Origin: Lachnospiraceae bacterium UBA1729
Lineage (GTDB): Bacteria; Bacillota; Clostridia; Lachnospirales; Lachnospiraceae
Direction: 5' to 3'
Length of the DNA: 14,991 nucleotides
NCBI GenBank assembly: GCA_002315945.1
Contig: DCIJ01000031.1
Span: forward strand, 1-14,991
Below the pieces are notes generated by a model. That model did no database searches. It saw only the letters and a program-made list of their open reading frames with translations, and was not told the origin of the DNA. This document shows, one piece after another, positions 7,694-14,104 of this stretch (position 1 is the stretch's first letter; the number at the start of each line of letters is the position of its first letter). Both the position numbers and the translations under genes were made by a program.

Positions 7694-7710
7694 TATATAG
7701 ATTCTTATAT

Positions 7711-7718
7711 GGGAGAAG
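7711..7718 (+). promoter_or_regulatory. Ribosome binding site that decides the rsmB start
   Basis: GGGAGAAG ends two bases before ATG 7721, with GGAG (7712-7715) five bases before it. The upstream in-frame ATG at 7709 overlaps this site and has only an AT-rich stretch ahead of it, so 7721 is the better start. Confidence 0.7.
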
Positions 7719-7720
7719 TA

Positions 7721-9115
7721 ATGCAGATAAATCCTAGAAATCTTGTCCTGACAACACTTGAACATATTGAAAAAGATGATGCCTATAGTAATATGGCAAT
7801 TAAAGAGGCCCTGGACGGGCATCCGGATATGGATGCCAGAGACAAGGCCTTATTTAAGCGCCTGACAGAGGGCTGTGTTGAGAGACAGATAGAGTTAGAT
7901 TATATAATTGGACTAAATTCAAAGGTCAAATTTAATAAGATAAAGTCTGTTATTAAATATATTCTCCGTATGGGAATCTACCAGATATTATATATGGACG
8001 CCATTCCTGATTCGGCGGCCTGCAATGAGTGCGTAAAACTGGCTTCAAAGCGCGGACTGGGTAATTTAAAAGGCTTTGTCAATGGTATACTTCGTTCTGT
8101 TACAAGACAGAAGGGGACTGGAATACCATATCCAGACAAAGAAAACGCGCGTTTGGATTATCTTTCTGTTAAATATTCTTTCCCACAGTGGATAATTTCA
8201 ATGTGGGATAAGAATCTGGGTGAAGATTTGACAGAGAAGCTGTTGGAATCCTATCTAAATACAAGGAAGGTCAGTGTCAGAGTCACTGGCAGTGGAATGG
8301 AAAGAATCAGGGACAATGCTGATTTTGTAAATACAGATTTGCTCCCAATGGCCTATGAAGGTGCTTCTGGTGTGGTGGTAAGCTCCAGTGAAGAATTCAA
8401 AGAGGGATTAGTTACCATTCAGGATATTTCTTCCATGCTGGCTGTATTGTGCGCCGGGATTCACAGTGGTGACACTGTGCTTGATGTCTGTGCGGCGCCT
8501 GGAGGCAAGACCATATTTGCAGCTGAGCTGGCAGGTAATGAGGGCCGTGTAATGGGCTTCGATATTTCTGAAAAGAAAATACCTGTTATGAATGCAGGGA
8601 AATCCAGAATGCATGCCGACAATGTGAAATTTGCAGTAGGAGATGCCACAAGGATAAATGAAAATTTAATTGAAAAGGGTGACGTGGTAATATGCGATGT
8701 GCCCTGTTCAGGACTGGGAGTAATAGGTAAAAAAAGAGATATAAAGTATAAGGCCAGCCCGGATAGAATAAAGGATCTGGTTCCTGTTCAAAGTAAAATA
8801 CTTGATACAGCCTGCCAATATGTAAAACCAGGGGGAGTGCTTTTGTATTCTACATGCACTATTGTGCCTGAGGAAAATGAACTGCAGGTTAAGAACTTTT
8901 TAAAGAATCATCCTGAGTTTGAAACAGACTGTCTCACTGAATTTGTTCCTGACAAGCTTAAATCACGATTACAGAAAAATGGAGTTGATTTTGGGCCTGA
9001 CTCATATGAATTACAGCTGTTGCCTGTATATGGGGACATGGATGGGTTCTATATGGCAAGACTTAAGAAGAAAAAAGGCAATGATGATAGATATAAAATC
9101 CCTGACAATCGATGA
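7721..9115 (+). CDS. rsmB: 16S rRNA (cytosine-967-C5)-methyltransferase RsmB
   Basis: RsmB (Fmu/Sun, YloM) methylates C967 of 16S rRNA using S-adenosylmethionine. From ATG 7721 the protein has 464 residues, near the family norm. The N-terminal 150 residues form a NusB-like helical RNA-binding domain (ALFKRLTEG, then FVNGILRSV). The Rossmann methyltransferase domain has the SAM loop VLDVCAAPGGKT at 253-264 and the release cysteine Cys329 in DVPCSGLG. The nucleophile Cys379 lies in YSTCTI. The family ending DGFYMARLKK is present. I prefer 7721 over an in-frame ATG at 7709 because of the ribosome binding site. The 3' end overlaps rlmN by about 30 bases. RsmB followed by RlmN, phosphatase, kinase and RsgA is conserved in Firmicutes, but the usual upstream priA-def-fmt genes are replaced here by the chrA pair. 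Confidence 0.96.
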   Translation: MQINPRNLVLTTLEHIEKDDAYSNMAIKEALDGHPDMDARDKALFKRLTEGCVERQIELDYIIGLNSKVKFNKIKSVIKYILRMGIYQILYMDAIPDSAACNECVKLASKRGLGNLKGFVNGILRSVTRQKGTGIPYPDKENARLDYLSVKYSFPQWIISMWDKNLGEDLTEKLLESYLNTRKVSVRVTGSGMERIRDNADFVNTDLLPMAYEGASGVVVSSSEEFKEGLVTIQDISSMLAVLCAGIHSGDTVLDVCAAPGGKTIFAAELAGNEGRVMGFDISEKKIPVMNAGKSRMHADNVKFAVGDATRINENLIEKGDVVICDVPCSGLGVIGKKRDIKYKASPDRIKDLVPVQSKILDTACQYVKPGGVLLYSTCTIVPEENELQVKNFLKNHPEFETDCLTEFVPDKLKSRLQKNGVDFGPDSYELQLLPVYGDMDGFYMARLKKKKGNDDRYKIPDNR

Positions 9116-10115
9116 ATTAACCGAATATTTGCTGACCATAGGCGAGAAGAAGTTTCGAGCAGGTCAGATCTATGAATGGCTTCACAGGCGCAAGATTACC
9201 GACTTTGAAGAGATGACAAATCTGTCAAAGGATTTGCGTAACAAACTTAAGGAAAACTGTATTCTTACAACACTTTCCACAATCACGGTTCAGGAGTCCA
9301 GACTGGATGGAACCAGAAAGTATCTGTTTGGATTAGATGATGGCAATGCTGTTGAAAGTGTTTTTATGAGATACCATCATGGAAACAGTGTGTGCGTGTC
9401 CTCTCAGGTAGGATGCAGAATGGGATGTAAGTTCTGTGCCTCTACCCTTGACGGGCTGGAAAGAAATCTGACCAGTGCAGAGATACTGGATCAGGTCTAT
9501 TCCATCGAGAGGGACACGGGAGAGCGAGTATCCAATCTGGTTATTATGGGAACGGGAGAACCCATGGATAACTACGATAATGTAATTAAATTTGTGAAAA
9601 TATTATCCAGTGAAAATGGATTAAATATCAGCAGGAGAAATATTACTATTTCTACCTGCGGAATCGTTCCGGGAATTATGAAGCTGGCAGAAGAGAATAT
9701 GCCGGTGACGCTGGCACTGTCCCTGCATTCAACCACTGATGAAAAACGCAAGTTATTAATGCCAATTGCCTACAAATATTCTCTGGAGGAAGTGATTCCA
9801 GCCTGCAAATATTATTTTGAGAAGACTGGTAGAAGAGTAACCTTTGAATATGCGCTGGTGGAAGGGGTTAATGACAGATTTGAGGATGCAGATGAACTGA
9901 GTGTTATTGCAAATGCTGTTGAAGCCCATGTAAATCTCATTCCGGTTAATCCGATTAAGGAGAGGGATTTTAAGTCCACAGGAGCCAACGCAGTAAGAGC
10001 TTTTCAGGCAAGACTTGAAAAGAAAAAAGTGGCGGCAACAGTACGAAGAGAAATGGGAAGAGATATAGATGGGGCCTGCGGTCAGTTAAGAAGAAAAATG
10101 CGAGATTCCCAGTAG
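9084..10115 (+). CDS. rlmN: Dual-specificity RNA methyltransferase RlmN
   Basis: RlmN is a radical-SAM enzyme that makes 2-methyladenosine at A2503 of 23S rRNA and at A37 of some tRNAs. The 343-residue protein has the 4Fe-4S motif CRMGCKFC (Cys111, Cys115, Cys118). It has the two mechanistic cysteines Cys104 (CVSSQVGC) and Cys332 (ACGQLR), and MGTGEP at 155-160 for SAM binding. The Cfr resistance enzyme is close in family, but the spacing and context fit the housekeeping RlmN. Tandem ATGs at 9081 and 9084 are both possible. AAGG at 9075-9078 sits better for 9084. The frame is open back to 8919, but that part lies entirely within rsmB and lacks family similarity. The gene overlaps rsmB by 32 bases, implying coupled translation. 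Its stop codon lies inside a direct repeat. Confidence 0.96.
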   Translation: MIDIKSLTIDELTEYLLTIGEKKFRAGQIYEWLHRRKITDFEEMTNLSKDLRNKLKENCILTTLSTITVQESRLDGTRKYLFGLDDGNAVESVFMRYHHGNSVCVSSQVGCRMGCKFCASTLDGLERNLTSAEILDQVYSIERDTGERVSNLVIMGTGEPMDNYDNVIKFVKILSSENGLNISRRNITISTCGIVPGIMKLAEENMPVTLALSLHSTTDEKRKLLMPIAYKYSLEEVIPACKYYFEKTGRRVTFEYALVEGVNDRFEDADELSVIANAVEAHVNLIPVNPIKERDFKSTGANAVRAFQARLEKKKVAATVRREMGRDIDGACGQLRRKMRDSQ

Positions 10116-10144
10116 CAAAGCTGGGGTCATACCCAGTAGCAAAG
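10108..10144 (+). repeat. Direct repeat pair spanning the rlmN stop codon
   Basis: The 13-base sequence CCCAGTAGCAAAG occurs at 10108-10120 and again at 10132-10144, a period of 24 bases. The first copy supplies the last two codons' bases and the TAG stop of rlmN. The bases between and after the copies (CTGGGG, GTGGG) can pair with the CCCA of either copy, giving alternative hairpins. Confidence 0.8.
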
Positions 10145-10160
10145 GTGGGCTCGTTTTTTT
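10121..10160 (+). terminator. Probable terminator after rlmN
   Basis: CTGGG (10121-10125) pairs with CCCAG (10132-10136). Alternatively CCCA (10132-10135) pairs with TGGG (10146-10149) next to a run of seven T (10154-10160). The long T-run favours termination, but the stem directly next to it is only four pairs, so efficiency is uncertain. The T-run also forms the start of the promoter for the downstream phosphatase gene. Confidence 0.5.
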
Positions 10161-10188
10161 GACCATATGCAGTGGAATATGTTATATT
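10159..10188 (+). promoter_or_regulatory. Predicted promoter of the phosphatase-kinase-rsgA operon
   Basis: A -35 TTGACC (10159-10164) is followed after 18 bases by an extended -10, TG-T-TATATT (10180-10188). Transcription should begin near 10195, about 33 bases before the phosphatase ATG. The spacer contains an imperfect inverted repeat (10164-10170 and 10175-10181). This is the best promoter candidate in the window after the one at 5482-5510. Confidence 0.7.
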
Positions 10189-10212
10189 ATATGAGTTAAT
10201 TTGTCGATTAAT

Positions 10213-10218
10213 AAGGGG
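10213..10218 (+). promoter_or_regulatory. Ribosome binding site that decides the phosphatase start
   Basis: AAGGGG stands nine bases before ATG 10228. The frame is open back to a TTG at 10201, but that codon lies upstream of this site, so 10228 is the start. Confidence 0.7.
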
Positions 10219-10227
10219 ACAATTGTA

Positions 10228-10977
10228 ATGAATGTTTTTTCTAAGACCGATATTGGTCAGAAGAGAAAAGTTAATCAGGATTACGTGTATGAATGTGCCG
10301 ATAGAATTGGCAATCTTCCTAACCTTTTTATAGTTGCTGATGGCATGGGGGGACATGCTGCCGGAGACTTTGCTTCCAAGTTTACAGTTGAGACCATTGA
10401 GGACCATGTAAGGGAATCAACTGATTTGGATGAGGTGGAGGAAATCATTGGAGGAGCTGTTGAAAAGGCTAATGCTTTTTTGCGGGTCAAGGCCAATGAG
10501 GATGACAATCTCTATGGCATGGGAACCACAGTTGTGGTAGCCAGCATTCAGGATAACCAATTAAAGGTGGCTAATGTAGGGGACAGCCGTCTTTATATTG
10601 TATCAGAGGATGAAATCAGACAGGTGACTGTTGATCACTCTCTGGTTGAGGAGATGGTTCAGAGTGGTGGCCTGGACAGAATTGCTGCCAGAACCCATCC
10701 AGACAAGAATATTATTACCCGCGCCATAGGCGCGGCAGATTTTGTTGATATCGACTTTTTTACTGAAGAGGTAAAGGAGGGAGATATCGTGCTCATGTGT
10801 TCAGATGGTTTGTCAAACATGATTGAGGATCATGAGCTGCGCAGTATTATCTGCGATGAGGGGTCTTTGTTCGAAAGGGGTAACCGATTAATACATCGGG
10901 CTAATGAAAACGGCGGAACAGATAATATCTCTGTACTGCTGATTGATGTTTTTTCGAACTTGAGGGATGAAGAATGA
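10228..10977 (+). CDS. prpC: PP2C-family Ser/Thr protein phosphatase (PrpC/Stp)
   Basis: This is a 249-residue soluble metal-dependent phosphatase that removes phosphate from Ser/Thr and is expected to reverse the kinase encoded next. The metal-binding residues of the PP2C fold are present: Asp18 in RKVNQD, Asp38-Gly39 in ADGMGGH, Asp193 in SDG and Asp232 in TDN. GDSR is at 118-121. Length fits the bacterial minimal PP2C. The ATG at 10228 is chosen over a TTG at 10201 because of the ribosome binding site and because family members begin near this point. The stop overlaps the kinase start by four bases (ATGA), so the two are translated in a coupled way. In Firmicutes this pair controls cell wall synthesis, division and translation factors. 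Symbol stp is used for some homologues. Confidence 0.95.
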   Translation: MNVFSKTDIGQKRKVNQDYVYECADRIGNLPNLFIVADGMGGHAAGDFASKFTVETIEDHVRESTDLDEVEEIIGGAVEKANAFLRVKANEDDNLYGMGTTVVVASIQDNQLKVANVGDSRLYIVSEDEIRQVTVDHSLVEEMVQSGGLDRIAARTHPDKNIITRAIGAADFVDIDFFTEEVKEGDIVLMCSDGLSNMIEDHELRSIICDEGSLFERGNRLIHRANENGGTDNISVLLIDVFSNLRDEE

Positions 10978-13211
10978 TTAAGATTGGAATGGTAATCGGT
11001 GGCCGATACGAGATAGTTGAAAAAATCGGAACCGGTGGAATGAGCGATGTCTATAAGGCTAAGGATCATAAGCTGAATCGATTTGTAGCAGTTAAGGTTC
11101 TAAAGCAGGAATTTTCAGAGAATGTCAATTTCGTTTCAAAATTCCGTACAGAGGCCCAGGCTACAGCCGGACTTATGCATCCAAATATTGTCAATGTATA
11201 TGATGTTGGTGACGAGGCTGGCATCTACTATATTGTCATGGAATTAATTGAGGGTATCACTCTTAAAAAATATATAGAGAAGAAGATTCGCCTCTCAGTC
11301 AAGGAAGCAATCAGTATTGCCATACAGGTATCCATGGGAATAGAGGCTGCCCATAATAATCATATTATTCATCGTGATATTAAGCCTCAGAATATTATTA
11401 TTTCCAAGGAGGGCAAGGTAAAGGTTGCGGACTTTGGTATTGCCAAGGCGGCCAGCAGCAATACTATTACATCCAATGTAATGGGTTCAGTACACTATAC
11501 CTCTCCAGAGCAGGCCAGAGGTGGATTTTCTGATGAAAAAAGTGATATCTACTCACTGGGTGTAACCATATTTGAAATGATTACCGGTCGTGTGCCCTTT
11601 ACAGGGGAGACTACTGTAGCCATTGCAATCAAACATATTCAGGAGGAAATGCCTTCTCCAAGAGAATTTGTAGAAGATATTCCTATAAGTGTTGAAAAGA
11701 TAATAATCAAATGTACCAAGAAGAGTCCTGACAGACGTTATCAGAATATGTCATCCCTGATTGAGGATTTAAAGCACAGTCTGATATCTCCTGATGAAGA
11801 CTTTGTTGATATGACAGATCCTAATGAAATTGGTGGCGTAACCAGAATGGCAGAGCCAAGTCGTGTCAGAAAAAAGAGTCAGGATGAAGAGATAGTTACT
11901 CTGAAGGCTCAGAAAAATGATGAGTATTCGCATGAGAGAGCTACAGACAAGCAGAAGAAGAGTAGCAAGGGTAAGGCTCAGAAATCAGCCGGACCCAAGT
12001 CTGGAAGCGGTGCTAACGGCAAGAAAAATCCGCCTAAGAAAAGTGCGGGCAAAAAGCCTTCATCAAAAAAGAGCCCTAAGGGCAAGAATTATGATGATGA
12101 TGACGTAACTACCCCCATGGATGGAATTGTCACTATTTTAGCGGTTGTAGCAGCTGTTATTGTTGGCTGTCTGGTGCTGTTTTCTGTGGCTAAGAAGATG
12201 GGCATGCTGGAAGCAACTCCCTTTAGTTTTCTTCAGTCTGAAGAAAAGGGTGAGTCATCAATTAAGGCAGAAATGCCTGATGTGGCAGGAACCTCCGTTG
12301 ACCGTGCCAGAACAATGCTTTCTGACAAGGGCTTTACTGATGTTGAAATTGAATACGAAGAAAGTGATGAAGTTAGCGCAGGCGTTGTAATAGAAGCTAA
12401 TATCAAATCCGGAAAGACTATTCCTGTGGATACAGCCATTGTACTTAAGGTAAGTGCTGGAAAGCCTGGTGAAGGAGTTGCAGTGGTTGATGTAATCGGC
12501 AAGACCAGTGCAGAGGCTACAGCCATGCTGGAGAAGGCAGGCTTTGTGGTTGCCAAGCAGGAGGTTGTTAGCGAGCATGTGGAAAAGGGCTGTGTAGCAG
12601 ACCAGACACCTGGACCTAATGAAAAGGCACCCAGAGGTTCAACAATCACTATCAAGATTAGTACAGGTCCCGATGATAACAAGATTGAAATGCCAAACCT
12701 GAAGGGCATGTCAGAGATGGATGCAACAGTAATGCTTACCGAGAAGGGCCTTTCAATAGGAAAGAGTGAAGAGGTCAACACAGACGACGCAGCCAACATA
12801 GATGTCATCTGCGGTCAGTCAATTGAAGCCGGAACCTGGGTTGATACAGGCACCAGTGTTGATATTCAGATTAATGTGGGACCTGAGGAGGCTACATATA
12901 CCTTCAATTCAACAGTAGAGGGACCTCAGGTAGAGGATCCAAGCTTTAAATCAGGTACCAGAACTAATGTTATTCTTTCCACACCGGATGGTACCGAGCT
13001 GTTTAGAAATGACAATGTTACAAGCTTTCCTATAGCTATTAATGTATCGGGTATCAAGGGAGCTGCCAATGGTCTAATTACCTTCCAGTATCTCTCAAGT
13101 GGTGCTGCCACTACAGTAACAGATCCTAATACTGGTGAAGCGGTTACTCAGGAGGGCGTTGCTACTCCCAAGAGCATTCAGAGAGCTGTAAGTTTTACAA
13201 AGAATGAATAA
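10974..13211 (+). CDS. pknB: PASTA-domain Ser/Thr protein kinase (PrkC/PknB/Stk)
   Basis: This is a 745-residue membrane kinase that senses muropeptides or lipid II outside and phosphorylates cytoplasmic proteins. The kinase domain (about 10-270) has the glycine loop GTGGMS at 19-24, Lys41 in VAVK, catalytic HRDIKPQN at 133-140 and DFG at 153-155. Activation-loop Thr164 and Thr166 precede SPEQ at 177-180. A very Lys/Ser-rich linker covers about 293-371, then DDDD and one membrane helix at about 382-406. Three PASTA domains lie near 431-496, 501-565 and 569-636. A further 109-residue tail, beta-rich in appearance and ending FTKNE, follows the last PASTA. It sits directly behind its phosphatase and three bases before rsgA, matching prpC-prkC-cpgA. 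All catalytic residues are intact. The linker is a plausible site for autophosphorylation or nucleoid/membrane contact. Confidence 0.97.
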   Translation: MIKIGMVIGGRYEIVEKIGTGGMSDVYKAKDHKLNRFVAVKVLKQEFSENVNFVSKFRTEAQATAGLMHPNIVNVYDVGDEAGIYYIVMELIEGITLKKYIEKKIRLSVKEAISIAIQVSMGIEAAHNNHIIHRDIKPQNIIISKEGKVKVADFGIAKAASSNTITSNVMGSVHYTSPEQARGGFSDEKSDIYSLGVTIFEMITGRVPFTGETTVAIAIKHIQEEMPSPREFVEDIPISVEKIIIKCTKKSPDRRYQNMSSLIEDLKHSLISPDEDFVDMTDPNEIGGVTRMAEPSRVRKKSQDEEIVTLKAQKNDEYSHERATDKQKKSSKGKAQKSAGPKSGSGANGKKNPPKKSAGKKPSSKKSPKGKNYDDDDVTTPMDGIVTILAVVAAVIVGCLVLFSVAKKMGMLEATPFSFLQSEEKGESSIKAEMPDVAGTSVDRARTMLSDKGFTDVEIEYEESDEVSAGVVIEANIKSGKTIPVDTAIVLKVSAGKPGEGVAVVDVIGKTSAEATAMLEKAGFVVAKQEVVSEHVEKGCVADQTPGPNEKAPRGSTITIKISTGPDDNKIEMPNLKGMSEMDATVMLTEKGLSIGKSEEVNTDDAANIDVICGQSIEAGTWVDTGTSVDIQINVGPEEATYTFNSTVEGPQVEDPSFKSGTRTNVILSTPDGTELFRNDNVTSFPIAINVSGIKGAANGLITFQYLSSGAATTVTDPNTGEAVTQEGVATPKSIQRAVSFTKNE

Positions 13212-13214
13212 TTA

Positions 13215-14102
13215 ATGGACGGAAAAATAATTAAGGGAATTGCAGGCTTTTATTATGTGCTGGCTGATGATAATCAGCTGTATACCTGCAAGGCAAAGGG
13301 AATATTTAGAAAAGACAAGGAAAAGCCTCTGGTCGGGGATGATGTTGAGATGTCGGTGGTAGATGAAAAGACACTGACAGGAAATGTTGACCGTATCAAA
13401 AAGAGACGAAATGAATTGATCAGGCCTGCTGTGGCAAACATAGATCAGGCACTAATTGTCTTTGCACTGCATGCCCCTGAACCCAATTTTGATTTACTGG
13501 ACAGATTTTTGATAATGATGGAGCAGCAGGGGCTGCCCATCATTATTTGCTTTAATAAACAGGATTTGTCAGAGGATAATCTTGAAGAAAAAATCAAAAA
13601 TATGTATAAAAACAGCGGTTATCAAATGCTGTTTTTAAGTGCTAAAAGCGCTGATGACTCTGTTGACATGCAGGAGCTTAAGAATATTCTCAGAGGAAGG
13701 ACAACTGCTCTGGCAGGCCCTTCAGGAGTGGGAAAATCCACGTTAACTAACTATTTGAGTACAGAAGAAATGGTTATGGAGACTGGAGATTTGTCAGAAA
13801 AGCTTAACAGGGGCAAGCATACTACCAGACATACTCAGTTAATTAAGCTGGAGAAGGATACTTTCCTCATGGATACTCCGGGCTTTACCTCTCTTCAGAT
13901 ATTTGATATGGATAAGGACGATTTGAGACAGTACTATCCGGAATTTGAAGACTATGAGGGTCAGTGCAGATTCCAGGGATGTAGTCATGTGCATGAGCCT
14001 GGATGTGTTGTCAGGGAGGCTATTGGAGAGATTATCAGTCCTGAAAGATATGACAATTACTGTAGTTATTATAAGGAACTTGCATCCAGAAGAAAGTACT
14101 AA
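13215..14102 (+). CDS. rsgA: Small ribosomal subunit biogenesis GTPase RsgA
   Basis: RsgA (YjeQ/CpgA) is a circularly permuted GTPase that checks the maturing 30S subunit. The permuted motif order is clear: G4 NKQD at 114-117 and G5 SAK at 142-144 come before G1 GPSGVGKS at 168-175, G2 Thr203/Thr204 and G3 DTPG at 220-223. An N-terminal OB fold covers about 1-65. The C-terminal zinc site has Cys251, Cys256, His258 and Cys264. The 295-residue length is normal. The gap to the kinase stop is three bases, and no good Shine-Dalgarno is visible (only AAAG about 13 bases upstream), so re-initiation after the kinase is likely. In B. subtilis the homologue is phosphorylated by the neighbouring kinase, which fits this context. 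Confidence 0.97.
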   Translation: MDGKIIKGIAGFYYVLADDNQLYTCKAKGIFRKDKEKPLVGDDVEMSVVDEKTLTGNVDRIKKRRNELIRPAVANIDQALIVFALHAPEPNFDLLDRFLIMMEQQGLPIIICFNKQDLSEDNLEEKIKNMYKNSGYQMLFLSAKSADDSVDMQELKNILRGRTTALAGPSGVGKSTLTNYLSTEEMVMETGDLSEKLNRGKHTTRHTQLIKLEKDTFLMDTPGFTSLQIFDMDKDDLRQYYPEFEDYEGQCRFQGCSHVHEPGCVVREAIGEIISPERYDNYCSYYKELASRRKY

Positions 14103-14104
14103 GC

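Noticed and set aside
7668..7700. Possible promoter ahead of rsmB (TTGTGG and TGATAT)
   Set aside because: The -10 matches only three of six consensus positions and lies within the end of chrA. It is too weak to annotate.
8919..9080. Extended N-terminus for RlmN starting at 8919
   Set aside because: The extra 54 codons lie wholly inside rsmB, have no similarity to RlmN, and the family's N-terminus begins at the MIDIKSLTIDEL segment.
8919..10115. RlmN as a Cfr-type antibiotic resistance methyltransferase
   Set aside because: The gene sits in the conserved rsmB-rlmN-prpC position and its motifs and spacing fit housekeeping RlmN. Nothing indicates mobility.
10201..10227. TTG start for the PP2C phosphatase
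   Set aside because: The AAGGGG site lies downstream of this codon and correctly spaced for ATG 10228, where the family's N-terminus begins.
12233..12808. A 191-codon open frame on the - strand inside pknB
   Set aside because: It is exactly antisense to the PASTA region, rich in Ser/Thr/Ala as expected from mirrored codons, and shows no family motif or ribosome binding site.
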